A stretch of 64,000 bases of DNA from NCBI GenBank assembly GCA_942490855.1, contig CALNYS010000005.1, forward strand, positions 248,001 through 312,000, in the 5' to 3' direction. The stretch is from CALNYS01 sp942490855. Lineage in GTDB: Bacteria > Planctomycetota > Phycisphaerae > Phycisphaerales > UBA1924. Shown here piece after piece: positions 1 through 8,514 of the stretch (position 1 is the first letter of the stretch; the number at the start of each line of letters is the position of its first letter). The translations under genes and the position numbers were made by a program. The notes under the pieces were generated by a model that was not told the origin of the DNA, made no database searches, and was given only the letters and a program-made list of their open reading frames with translations.

Positions 1-572
1 GACCCGTCAGAGTGAATCGGCGCCACGGCGACCCGCTGGTCGGCGAGCGTCACCACCTCGAGCCCGCTGTCGCCCGCGACGTCCGCGACGTCGAACCCGC
101 TCCGCGTCGAGCCCAGCCCGCGCATCCGCCGTTCGCCGATCGACTCGAACACCCCGTCGTCGCTTTGGCGCAGCGAGACGATCTCGCCCGGCATCCCCGC
201 GTAGAGGATGTCCATCCGCCCGTCGCCGTCGAGGTCGAGGACCTTCGCCGCGAGGAGACGGTGCGGGACGGTCACGTCGATGCGGTCGTACCACGGGTTC
301 TCGTTGAACTTGTTCACGCCCGCCGACGCGCCCTCGTCGCGCGGACGCCGGCGCGCCGCGTGGATCTCCAAGCGGCTCTTGCGGTTGTTGAGCACGACCA
401 GGTCGTCGAGCCCGTCGCCCGTGACGTCCGCGACGTCCGCGAGCTCGAAGCCCTCGTCCACCACGATGAACCTCGGCGCGTCGAAGCCGTAGAACCCTGC
501 GAGGTCCGGGTCGTCCGCGTACGCGGCCAGGGAAAGAGCAAGCGAAGCGACGACCGCGAGGGTGCGGGGCAT
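1..572 (-). CDS. Secreted FG-GAP/VCBS repeat protein (3' end outside the window)
   Basis: The reading frame starts at ATG 572-570 and is still open at base 1, so only about 190 residues of the N-terminal part are visible. A signal peptide (MPRTLAVVASLALSLAAYA) is followed by a repeated calcium-loop pattern: DVTGDGLDDLVVLNN, DLDGDGRMDILYAG and DVAGDSGLEVVTLAD, spaced roughly 60 residues apart. This is the signature of FG-GAP/VCBS beta-propeller repeats, which are usually secreted or cell-surface. The gene is divergent from the protease gene at 678, with about 105 bases between them. Substrate or partner cannot be inferred. Confidence 0.85.
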   Translation of the reverse strand, partial: MPRTLAVVASLALSLAAYADDPDLAGFYGFDAPRFIVVDEGFELADVADVTGDGLDDLVVLNNRKSRLEIHAARRRPRDEGASAGVNKFNENPWYDRIDVTVPHRLLAAKVLDLDGDGRMDILYAGMPGEIVSLRQSDDGVFESIGERRMRGLGSTRSGFDVADVAGDSGLEVVTLADQRVAVAPIHSDG

Positions 573-677
573 ACGGACGTGTCCTTTCTCGCGCCCCCCC
601 GAGGGGGCCGGGTGCAGCCAACCCTATACTCGGGCCGATCCCTTGTCAGCGGTTCAACCAGAGTTCGGAGACCGAAG

Positions 678-1619
678 TTGCACACCCGCCCCCTCGCCGC
701 CCTCGTCCTCCTCGCCGCCGCGGGCGTGTCCGCCGACACGATCCGCCTCACCGACGGCGTCTCCATCGAGGCCCCCGTCGTCAAGGAGACCTCCAGAGCG
801 ATCTGGGTGGACCTGGGCGACGAGATCGTCCGCATCCCCCGCGAGCGCATCGAGTCCGTCGAGACCAGCGACGCCCCCGCCGCCGCGACCAACGACAACG
901 CCGGGCGCCTCTACCACGCCGACGCACAGCTCGTCGAACGCTCCCCCGAGCAGCAGTCCAAACGCCTCGGCGGCGCGGTCGTCAAGATCGCCACCCCCGT
1001 CGCGACCGGGTCGGGCTTCATCACCCACCCCGACGGCTACGTCATCACCAACGCCCACGTCGTGCAGGGCGAGACGGACATCCGCTGCATCGTCTTCGAA
1101 GAACGCGCCGGCATCATCAAACGCCGCACCATCGAGGACGTCGAGATCCTCGCCGTCAACGACCACTTCGACCTCGCCCTCCTGCGCATGACCCACCCCG
1201 ACGGCGAGACCTTCCCCTCCGTCGCGGTGCAGGTCGCCGACGAGCTCGACGCCGGCGAGGAGGTCTTCGCGATCGGCGCCCCGCTCGGCCTCGAGCGCAC
1301 CCTCAGCTCCGGCGTCATCGCCACCACCCTGCGCAGCTTCGAGGGCGTCCCCTACATCCAGACCACCACGCAGATCAACCCCGGGAACTCCGGCGGCCCG
1401 CTCTTTAACCTCGCGGGCGAAGTGATCGGCGTCACCAACATGAAGATCCCCTTCGGCGAGGGGCTGGGCTTCGCGATCCCCGCCCGCTACGTCCGCGACT
1501 TCCTCGACAACCACGAGGCCTTCGCCTACGACGCCGACAACCCCAACTCCGGGCACACCTACCACCGCGCCCCCGAGCGCAAACGCCTCGGCGTCGCCCC
1601 CCAGCTCAACGATCGATAA
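678..1619 (+). CDS. Trypsin-like (HtrA/DegP-type) serine protease, secreted, no PDZ domain
   Basis: The chosen start is TTG 678, preceded by GGAG, because the signal peptide (HTRPLAALVLLAAAGVSA) begins directly there; the frame stays open upstream but encodes nothing protein-like. The product is 313 residues. Residues 20-60 form a small beta-rich module (DTIRLTDGVSIEAPVV). The protease domain carries the full triad: His127 (VITNAHVV), Asp165 (DHFDLALL) and Ser238 (NPGNSGGPLFN). Known HtrA proteases add one or two PDZ domains; this protein stops soon after the protease domain, so it resembles the PDZ-less trypsin_2 group. The next gene begins 10 bases downstream and is also exported, so the two are probably co-transcribed and act in the envelope. 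Confidence 0.88.
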   Translation: MHTRPLAALVLLAAAGVSADTIRLTDGVSIEAPVVKETSRAIWVDLGDEIVRIPRERIESVETSDAPAAATNDNAGRLYHADAQLVERSPEQQSKRLGGAVVKIATPVATGSGFITHPDGYVITNAHVVQGETDIRCIVFEERAGIIKRRTIEDVEILAVNDHFDLALLRMTHPDGETFPSVAVQVADELDAGEEVFAIGAPLGLERTLSSGVIATTLRSFEGVPYIQTTTQINPGNSGGPLFNLAGEVIGVTNMKIPFGEGLGFAIPARYVRDFLDNHEAFAYDADNPNSGHTYHRAPERKRLGVAPQLNDR

Positions 1620-1629
1620 AGGAACACCC

Positions 1630-3465
1630 ATGCTCCGCACGCTCCCCCTGCTCGCGCTGGCGTTGGCTGCCCCCGCGCCCGCCGCCGACCTGACCATCGA
1701 CGACATCGCCCCGCCCGAGACGATCCTCGTCGCGCGCGTCAGCGACTGGTCCGCGATGCGCGCCGCGCTCGAGGAAACCCCCCTCTGGGCCGCGAGCGAG
1801 CGCGACAGCGTGCGCGCCTGGCTCACCGGTCTCTGGGAGGGCGAGGCCTTCGAGAGCCTCCGCGAAGAACTCGCCGCGCTCGAGATCGAAGCCGACGAGA
1901 TCCCCCTCCCCAGCGGGCGCGTCGGCCTCGCGATCTGGAACGCCGGCGACGAGGAGGGCTTCTTCATCCCCGCCTACTGCTTCGTCGCCGACTTCGGCGA
2001 GCGCGCCGAGGACGCCTACGACCTGCTCATCGAGAACGCCGAGCTCGAAGAAGAGCGCGGGACCGTCCGCGTCGAGTTCGACGACGAGGGCGACTACGAG
2101 GTGCTCTCCATGCTCAGCACGTTCGACGTCGAAGCCCACCGCGCCGAACTCCTCGAAGACCTCCGGCGCAACCGCGAGGAGTACGGCGACGGGTTCGACG
2201 ACGAATTCTGGAACGGGATCGAGCAGAACATCCGCGAGGACGACTTCGACGAGATGCTCACCGAGGTCCACGCGCTCCGCGCGGACGAACTCGTCTTCAT
2301 CGCGACCGAGCGCGAAACCATCTCCGACGCCATCGCGGCCCTTGAGGGAGACGAGATCCCCTCCCTCGCCGCCACCGGCGAGCTCGCCGCCCTCCGCGCC
2401 AGTGTGCGCGGCGCACACGCCGACGTCGTCGTCGTGCCCAGCGCCGTCGAGAGCTTCCTCGACACCGTCAACGAGAACGTCGGGTACTTCCTCCCGCCCA
2501 TGCTCATCGACTCGCTCGGCCTCGACCAGATCCAGGGCGCGGTCGCCGGGCTCCGGTTCGACGCCCCGGACGCCCAGATCGAGCTGTCCCTCGACATCCC
2601 CATGAAGAGACGCGCCGGGCTGTTCTCGCTCGTCAAGAACATCGACGCCTTCGCACCCCCCGCGTTCATCCCCGCCGAGGCCGTCAACGTCACCTCGTTC
2701 GCCATCGACTGGGGCGGCGTCATCCCCTTCGCCCGCGACGTGATCCTCAAGATGCCAGAAGACCAGCGCGCCATGATGGAAGGGCAGTTCGCCGCCTTCA
2801 GCATCGCCGCCGGCCCCATCTTCCAGAGCCTCGGCAGCGAGCTCATCCTCTACTCCACGCTCGAGCGCCCGCTCGCCGCCACGAGCGCGAAAGCCCTCTA
2901 CGCCGTGCGCGTCGCCAACGAGGCCGTCATCTCGGGCGCCATCGCCCAGTACGGAAAAATGATGGGGCTCGAGGCCCGCGAGTTCCTCGGCAGCCAGATC
3001 TTCGAGGCCCCCGCGATGATGGGCGCCCCCTTCGGCGTCGGGCTCGGCAGCGGCTGGGCCTTCGTCGGCCCGCCCGAAGAGATCGAGAACGCGTTCCGCC
3101 GACTCAGCGCCGAGAACCCCGCCTCGCTCGCCCAGACCGACGCCTTCCGCGACGCCGCGACGCACACCACCGGCGGCGCCGCCAGCTACGCCTACAGCGA
3201 TCTCGTCGCGCACATGGAGTTCGAGCAGTGGGTCTCGAACAACATCGAGACGTACGTGCGCGCCGCCGTGATGAACGAGTGGATGGACGAGGAGTACTTC
3301 GAGTGGATCGTCGAGGACCTCAACTCCAACCCCACCTACGCCGCCCTGCGCGACGCCCCCGAGATGAAGTCGTTCCAGGACGCCGTCGGCCCGTTGGTCC
3401 AAGAGTTCCACATCAGCGACACCGGGCTCACGGGTCGGATGCTGCTGCTGGAACCGGCGGAGTAA
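1630..3465 (+). CDS. Large secreted protein of unknown function
   Basis: The 611-residue product starts with a clear signal peptide (MLRTLPLLALALAAPAPA) followed by DLTIDDIAPPETILVARV. The mature part is acidic, with many Glu/Asp-rich helices (for example around residues 140-200), and has no cysteine cluster or catalytic motif that I recognise. The segment 'PPETILVARVSDW' resembles the start of several bacterial exported families of the DUF3352 kind, in which a scalar 'value' domain is repeated, but I cannot assign it firmly. It follows the trypsin-like protease by 10 bases and likely shares its transcript, so it could be a partner or substrate of that protease; that is inference from position only. 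Confidence 0.75.
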   Translation: MLRTLPLLALALAAPAPAADLTIDDIAPPETILVARVSDWSAMRAALEETPLWAASERDSVRAWLTGLWEGEAFESLREELAALEIEADEIPLPSGRVGLAIWNAGDEEGFFIPAYCFVADFGERAEDAYDLLIENAELEEERGTVRVEFDDEGDYEVLSMLSTFDVEAHRAELLEDLRRNREEYGDGFDDEFWNGIEQNIREDDFDEMLTEVHALRADELVFIATERETISDAIAALEGDEIPSLAATGELAALRASVRGAHADVVVVPSAVESFLDTVNENVGYFLPPMLIDSLGLDQIQGAVAGLRFDAPDAQIELSLDIPMKRRAGLFSLVKNIDAFAPPAFIPAEAVNVTSFAIDWGGVIPFARDVILKMPEDQRAMMEGQFAAFSIAAGPIFQSLGSELILYSTLERPLAATSAKALYAVRVANEAVISGAIAQYGKMMGLEAREFLGSQIFEAPAMMGAPFGVGLGSGWAFVGPPEEIENAFRRLSAENPASLAQTDAFRDAATHTTGGAASYAYSDLVAHMEFEQWVSNNIETYVRAAVMNEWMDEEYFEWIVEDLNSNPTYAALRDAPEMKSFQDAVGPLVQEFHISDTGLTGRMLLLEPAE

Positions 3466-3493
3466 TCGCAGGAGAGACGAGAAACCGCGCGTC

Positions 3494-4147
3494 TCAGTCC
3501 GCGTATTCCCACACCGTCACCGGAAGCTTCTGCACGCCCCACCGCCGCGCGATCGCGTGCGTGGGGTACAGGACGTCCAGGCGGTTGCCCTTGATCGCGC
3601 CGCCGCGGTCGAGCACCGGGACGATGCGGTCGCTGTCGTAGCCGGGAACAGAAAGCAGCGTGCCGAAAGGCAGCAGACGCGTGTCCGCCGCGACCAGCTT
3701 CATGCCGTTGGTCCACACGCTCTTGTTGCTCGCGGTGATCCCGTCGGCCCACTTGCCGCACGAGCGGTGATCTGGGCTGTACGCGGTGACGGTCATCCAC
3801 AGCGTGCGCGCCGGGCGCACCTGGCGACCGCCGAACCAGCGCACCGAGTGCGGGTCCAGCCCCAGCTCGGCGACCTCCGCGGGCGTCGCCTCTTCCAGCT
3901 CGACGCCGGGCATCTCTTCCGCGAGCGCGGTGATCATGTCCAGCGCGGGCTCCTCGACGGTCGCGACGGTCTTCGCCGGTGCGGGCGTCGTCATCACGAG
4001 CGCGGGCGTGTGGCTGGCTTCCTTCGCCGCGATCGCCGAGGCGACCGTCAGCACGAGCGCGGCGCCGAAGCCAACGGCTTCGACAACCGTGCGCTGTGTG
4101 AAACCAAATCGAGCGCGATCCCGGTGCTGGGTGGTCATGTCTTTCAT
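3494..4147 (-). CDS. 3D (Asp-Asp-Asp) domain protein, probable exported cell-wall-associated factor
   Basis: The start ATG 4147 (MKDMTTQHRDRARFGF) has GGAG about 6 bases upstream; a longer frame to 4240 lacks a ribosome site. The product is 217 residues. A hydrophobic segment at about residues 18-37 (VVEAVGFGAALVLTVASAIA) is a signal anchor. The C-terminal 100 residues match the 3D domain: VTAYSPDHRSCGKWADG, AADTRLLPFGT and VLDRGGAIKGNRLDV, with the three conserved Asp residues. This double-psi barrel is found in MltA-type lytic transglycosylases and resuscitation-promoting/stationary-phase survival factors, where it binds or cleaves peptidoglycan. The protein has only the barrel, so whether it is catalytic is open. 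It ends 28 bases from the unknown secreted protein, convergent with it. Confidence 0.85.
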   Translation of the reverse strand: MKDMTTQHRDRARFGFTQRTVVEAVGFGAALVLTVASAIAAKEASHTPALVMTTPAPAKTVATVEEPALDMITALAEEMPGVELEEATPAEVAELGLDPHSVRWFGGRQVRPARTLWMTVTAYSPDHRSCGKWADGITASNKSVWTNGMKLVAADTRLLPFGTLLSVPGYDSDRIVPVLDRGGAIKGNRLDVLYPTHAIARRWGVQKLPVTVWEYAD

Positions 4148-4337
4148 TGTCGCTCCGCTCCCGCCAGCGATGTCCCACCACGCCCGCGAGGTTGGGCAAA
4201 GGATACCCCGCGAGGAACAGGAGGGACGACTCTGAAGCAATCACCCGGCGATTCGACGCCCGATGGGCAGGGCTGCCCGCCCTGCACCGGTTCTGACGCC
4301 CGAGAACCGCCCGTCCGTCGCCCGACCGGCGCGGTTA

Positions 4338-5321
4338 TCAGGACACGTCGTCGAAAAAGCACATCTGGCGGAATTCCGCCACGTCCTCGGGGTCGATCAG
4401 CCCCGCTTCCTGCGACAGGGCGTTCGCCGTCGCCGCCGCGAGCCCCTCGCGGAACGCGTGCTCCCAGCCCTCGTCCGCCAGCCCGCCGTGGATCAGCCCC
4501 GCCAGCAGCGCGTCCCCGCACCCCACGGTGCTCGCGATCCGCCCCGGGTGCACCGAGACCCGCCCGCGCAGCTCCACCTCGGGCGTCAGCAGCAGCGCCC
4601 CCTCGGCGCCGAACGTGACGACCACGTGCTCGACGCGCCCGTCTTCCATCTCACGCAACCCCCGCGCCGCGCCCGCGAGCGCCTCCTCGTCCGTCGGATC
4701 GACGTTCGCGAACGCGCCCAGCTCCTCCGCGTTGATCTTGAGCATCCACAACCGCTCGCCGCGGAACGCGTTCAGCGCCGCGCCGTTGGAGTCCACGATC
4801 ACCCGCGCGCCGCGCGCCCGGCACGAGCGCACGATCTCGACGTACGTCTCGGGCGAGACGCCGGGAGGGATCGAACCGGAAAACACGATCAGCGAATCAC
4901 GCCGACCGAGCAGGCGCACCTTGCTCGAGATGCGCAGCACGTCCTCGGGCTGCACCTCGAACCCGATCTCGCGCACGTGCGTCTCCGTGTCCTCGACCGG
5001 GTCCACCACCGTGATGTTCTCGCGCGTCTGCCCGCGCACCACCAGGAACTGCGTGACGATCCGCCCGTTCCCCTCGCGCTCCAGGAACCGCTCGAAGTAG
5101 TTGAGCTCCTCGCGACCGATCAGGCCCGTCGCGACAGAACGCGTGCCCAGCGTCGCAAGCACCCGCGACACGATCACGCCCTTCCCCGCTGGGTACCGCG
5201 CCACGACCTTCCCGCGCACGTTCGCGCCGACGAAAAAGCGCGGCGCCTCAAGCACGCGGTCCACGCACGGGTTCAGGGTCACAGTGACGACAGGAGCGGT
5301 GATCACGCGACCACCATACAC
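4338..5321 (-). CDS. PfkB-family sugar-phosphate kinase (1-phosphofructokinase/tagatose-6-phosphate kinase type)
   Basis: The 327-residue protein has the PfkB kinase framework: an N-terminal VTVTLNPCVDRVLEA as in FruK/LacC, then PAGKGVIVSRVL, and the C-terminal phosphate-transfer loop VGCGDALLAG, where the catalytic Asp is the D of G-x-G-D. FruK/LacC enzymes phosphorylate fructose-1-phosphate or tagatose-6-phosphate with ATP in the cytoplasm. No fructose phosphotransferase genes are nearby, so the substrate cannot be settled. The start is uncertain: ATG 5321 gives the longest product, but GTG 5306 (VITAPVVTVTLNP) has a GGTGG about 5 bases before it and fits family length better. It is divergent from the TauE/SafE gene, with only 32 bases between them. 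Confidence 0.85.
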   Translation of the reverse strand: MYGGRVITAPVVTVTLNPCVDRVLEAPRFFVGANVRGKVVARYPAGKGVIVSRVLATLGTRSVATGLIGREELNYFERFLEREGNGRIVTQFLVVRGQTRENITVVDPVEDTETHVREIGFEVQPEDVLRISSKVRLLGRRDSLIVFSGSIPPGVSPETYVEIVRSCRARGARVIVDSNGAALNAFRGERLWMLKINAEELGAFANVDPTDEEALAGAARGLREMEDGRVEHVVVTFGAEGALLLTPEVELRGRVSVHPGRIASTVGCGDALLAGLIHGGLADEGWEHAFREGLAAATANALSQEAGLIDPEDVAEFRQMCFFDDVS

Positions 5322-5353
5322 CGCGCGCCGCCGACGCCGCTACGATCGACCCC

Positions 5354-6154
5354 GTGACGCTCGACGCGGGGACCATCACGGCCGTGGCAGGAGTCGGCCT
5401 CGCCGCCGGCGCGCTCGGAGGTCTCCTCGGGATCGGCGGCAGCGTCGTCATGATCCCCGCCCTCGCCATCATCTTCGGCGCCCACGACCCCCAGTCCCAG
5501 CACCTCTACCAGGCCTCCGCTATGGCTGTGAACGTCGCCGTCAGCGCGCCCGCCGCAGCCGAACACCTCCGGCGCGGCGCCCTCCACAAAAAGCTCTTCG
5601 CCTGGGTCCTTGCCTCGGCCCTCATCGCGATCGTCCTCGGCGTCCTCGCCTCCGACCAGATGAACGGCGTCACCCTCCGGCGCGTCTTCGCCGTCTTCCT
5701 TGTTTATGTTGCATCCGTCACCATCGCCAAACTCATCCGCGGCGCCCCCGAGACCCCCGAGGGCGACGAACGCGTCACCCCCCTCCGCGGCTCAACCGTC
5801 GGCGGCGTCATGGGCTTCGCCGCGGGCCTCCTCGGGATCGGCGGCGGCGTCCTCACCGTCCCCCTCGCCCAGACACTCTGCCGGCTCCCGCTCAAAGCCT
5901 GCATCGCCGTCAGCTCCGCCACGATGTGCCTCACCGCCAGCGTCGGCGCCGTCATGAAGCTCGCGACCCTCCCCTCCCACGGCTACCGCGCGACCGAAGG
6001 GCTCGGCATCGCCCTCCTCCTCGCCCCCACCGCCGTCCTGGGCGGGTATCTCGGCGCCCGCCTCACCCACAAGCTCCCGCTCCCGGCGATCCGTACCGTC
6101 TTCGCCGTCCTCCTCCTCCTCGCCGCCTGGAAGATGGCGACCCAGCACGCCTAG
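5354..6154 (+). CDS. TauE/SafE-family membrane exporter (sulfite or organic anion)
   Basis: The start is GTG 5354; the product is 266 residues. It shows the two-fold TauE/SafE repeat: GALGGLLGIGGSVVMIPAL near the N-terminus and GFAAGLLGIGGGVLTVPLA in the middle, each starting a four-helix half. About eight membrane segments are visible from hydrophobicity. Known members export sulfite, sulfoacetate or similar anions across the inner membrane. The neighbouring genes (a sugar kinase and a two-component pair) do not point to one substrate. Confidence 0.88.
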   Translation: MTLDAGTITAVAGVGLAAGALGGLLGIGGSVVMIPALAIIFGAHDPQSQHLYQASAMAVNVAVSAPAAAEHLRRGALHKKLFAWVLASALIAIVLGVLASDQMNGVTLRRVFAVFLVYVASVTIAKLIRGAPETPEGDERVTPLRGSTVGGVMGFAAGLLGIGGGVLTVPLAQTLCRLPLKACIAVSSATMCLTASVGAVMKLATLPSHGYRATEGLGIALLLAPTAVLGGYLGARLTHKLPLPAIRTVFAVLLLLAAWKMATQHA

Positions 6155-6259
6155 CCCCCGCCCGCGCAGCCCCCACGCAACGCACCCCACACCCCCCATG
6201 TGGCGTGAAATCAACACCGAGCGTCAAGACGCCCTCCACCCCGGTCGATCTCGTGCGAC

Positions 6260-7084
6260 ATGGACCCCTCCGACTACCCGAGCGGGCGTCGCAGCGCCGC
6301 CGACGAGACACACGACCCCTCCTCGCGCCAGCGCCGCCCCGGAAAAGTGGACTCCGCCGTCTCCGCCGAGGGCGACACCCGCCTGCGCGTTGACGACCTC
6401 GCCCACGAACTCAACGGCCTCCTCGACGGCTCGCTCCGCTTCGTCCAGCTCGCGCGGCGCACCCTCGCAGAGGACCCCGCCGCCAGCGAAGCCGTCCGAC
6501 AGCTCGAACGCGCCGGCGCCGGGCTCACCCGCATGGGCTCGCTGATCTCCCGCGCCATGCGACCGGGCGTGCCCCCGCACCGCACGCTCCTGGCCGACGA
6601 CGAACCCCTCATCGACGCCGTCACCCTCGCCGTCGACATGGCCCGCCCCGTCGCGTTCGCCAAGAACATCGAGATCCACCTCGACCTCTCCCCCGAGCTC
6701 GTCCTCACCCCCGCAGGCCCCGCGTACACCGTCCTCTCCAACGCGCTCCGCAACGCCGTCGAAGCCACCGAGGGCGACGGACGCATCGACGTCCGCGCCG
6801 CCATCGAAACCACCGGCGGCGCGCGCTACATCGTGCTCACCGTCGAAGACGACGGCCCCGGCCCCATCAGCGGGAACGAAGAAAAAGTCTTCGACTACGG
6901 CTACACCACCAAGCCCGGCGGGCTCGGCGTCGGGCTCGCCATGCTCAAAGAGATCGCAGACGAGGTCCACGGCGACATCTCCCTCACCCGCAACCCGCCC
7001 ACCACCGCAGACCGCCAGCCCGGTCGCCCCGGCGCCCGCTTCGTCTTCCGATGGCCCGCGCCCCCGCCGACCGTCGCCAAATGA
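6260..7084 (+). CDS. Soluble sensor histidine kinase of an NtrB/NtrC-type pair
   Basis: The 274-residue protein has no membrane segment and no recognisable sensory domain; its first 40 residues are charged and probably disordered. The phospho-acceptor region is DDLAHELNGLLDG (His in the H-box), followed by the ATPase motifs: N-box LSNALRNAVEAT, G1 VEDDGPGPI and G2 GGLGVGLAML. This is a HisKA/HATPase_c kinase. Its stop overlaps the start of the sigma-54 response regulator (ATGA at 7081-7084), so the two are almost certainly translationally coupled and form a phosphorelay. The signal it senses is unknown; a separate protein or small molecule may act on it in the cytoplasm. Confidence 0.88.
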   Translation: MDPSDYPSGRRSAADETHDPSSRQRRPGKVDSAVSAEGDTRLRVDDLAHELNGLLDGSLRFVQLARRTLAEDPAASEAVRQLERAGAGLTRMGSLISRAMRPGVPPHRTLLADDEPLIDAVTLAVDMARPVAFAKNIEIHLDLSPELVLTPAGPAYTVLSNALRNAVEATEGDGRIDVRAAIETTGGARYIVLTVEDDGPGPISGNEEKVFDYGYTTKPGGLGVGLAMLKEIADEVHGDISLTRNPPTTADRQPGRPGARFVFRWPAPPPTVAK

Positions 7085-8502
7085 CCTCACCCGCGCGCAT
7101 CCTGATCGTCGACGACGACCCCATCGTCGTGGACTCCCTCTCCGAACTCCTCGAGAGCGAGGGCTACCCCTGCGTCGGCTGCACCAGCGCCCTCGAAGCG
7201 CTCGAGGCCATCAAGCAGGCCGAGGACGACCCCGCCCACACCGTCGCGCTCGCCATCTGCGACATCTCCATGCCCGGCATGAACGGCGTCGAGCTCCTCG
7301 AACGACTCGTCCAGGACCACCCCGCCGTCGTCCCGCTCATGATCACCGGCTACGGCACGATCGAGTCCGCCGTCAAAGCCGTGAAGCTCGGCGCCGCCGA
7401 CTACCTCACCAAGCCCATCGTCGACGAAGAGCTCCGCGTCGCGATCGAGAAGGCGCTCCGCCAGCACCACCTCGTCAGCGAGAACATCACGCTCAAGAAG
7501 CAGCTCGACGACCGCTACGGCCTCGACTCCATCATCGGGCACGACCACCGGATGCAGCGCACCTACGAGCTCATCGAAGCCGTCGCGCCCACACGCACCA
7601 CCGTCCTCATGTCGGGCGAGAGCGGCACGGGCAAGTCCCTCGTCGCCCGCGCCATCCACCAGCGATCCGACCGGCGCGACAAGCCGTTCGTGGAGATCTC
7701 CTGTGGCTCCATCCCCGAAACCATCCTCGAGTCCGAGCTCTTCGGGCACGTCAAAGGCGCCTTCACCGGCGCACACGCCGACAAGGTCGGACGCTTCCTC
7801 GCCGCCGACGGCGGGACGCTCTTCCTCGACGAGATCAACTCCGCTTCCCCAGGCATGCAGCTCAAACTGCTGCGGGTCCTGCAAGAAAAACGCTTCGAGC
7901 CCGTCGGCTCCACCGAGACCCGCGAGGTAGACGTCCGCGTCATCCTCGCCACCAACCAGGACCTCGAACAGCTCGTCGCCAAGGGCGAGTTCCGCCAGGA
8001 CCTCTTCTACCGTATCAACGTCGTCATGATCGAGCTCCCGCCCCTGCGCGACCGCCCCGGCGACATCCCCTCGCTCGCCGACCACTTCCTCAAGCTCCAC
8101 GCCAACGAGAACGAGAAAGCCATCGCCGGCTTCTCCGACGACGCCAAGCGCGCCCTCAACCGCTACGCCTACCCCGGCAACGTCCGCGAGTTGGGCAACA
8201 TCATCGAGCGCGCCGTCGTCCTCTCGCGCACACCCACCATCACCGCCGAAGCCCTCCCGCCCCACGTCATCGAGAACCGCCCGCCAGCCAGCGGCACGAG
8301 CGACGCCATCGACTCCCCCGACACCCCGTGGGAACCGACCCCGCTCATCGAAGCGCTCCAGGAACCCGAGAGGCGCATCCTCCTCAAGGCCCTGCGCGCC
8401 AACGACTGGAACCGACAGCGCACGGCCGACGACCTCGGCATCAACCGAACGACCCTCTACAAAAAGATCAAAGCCTTCGGCCTCGACCGCATGGCGGGGT
8501 AA
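7081..8502 (+). CDS. NtrC-family sigma-54-dependent response regulator
   Basis: The start is ATG 7081 (MTSPARILIVDDDPIVV), overlapping the kinase stop; the product is 473 residues. Domains in order: receiver (about 1-125; acidic DDD, phospho-Asp in AICDISMPGMNG, Lys in LTKPI), AAA+ sigma-54 activator (about 145-385; Walker A GESGTGKS, the GAFTGA loop that contacts sigma-54, Walker B GGTLFLDEI), and a Fis-type helix-turn-helix at the C-terminus (NDWNRQRTADDLGINRTTLY). It should drive sigma-54 promoters when phosphorylated by the kinase encoded just upstream. Its target genes are not evident in the window. Confidence 0.95.
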   Translation: MTSPARILIVDDDPIVVDSLSELLESEGYPCVGCTSALEALEAIKQAEDDPAHTVALAICDISMPGMNGVELLERLVQDHPAVVPLMITGYGTIESAVKAVKLGAADYLTKPIVDEELRVAIEKALRQHHLVSENITLKKQLDDRYGLDSIIGHDHRMQRTYELIEAVAPTRTTVLMSGESGTGKSLVARAIHQRSDRRDKPFVEISCGSIPETILESELFGHVKGAFTGAHADKVGRFLAADGGTLFLDEINSASPGMQLKLLRVLQEKRFEPVGSTETREVDVRVILATNQDLEQLVAKGEFRQDLFYRINVVMIELPPLRDRPGDIPSLADHFLKLHANENEKAIAGFSDDAKRALNRYAYPGNVRELGNIIERAVVLSRTPTITAEALPPHVIENRPPASGTSDAIDSPDTPWEPTPLIEALQEPERRILLKALRANDWNRQRTADDLGINRTTLYKKIKAFGLDRMAG

Positions 8503-8514
8503 ACGGCGAATGGG

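Noticed and set aside
1606..3411. A 600-codon open frame antisense to the secreted protein at 1630
   Set aside because: In very GC-rich DNA the complementary strand of a gene often lacks stops. The product is a low-complexity Gly/Ala/Glu/Val chain with no motif, and the plus strand has a signal peptide and ribosome site.
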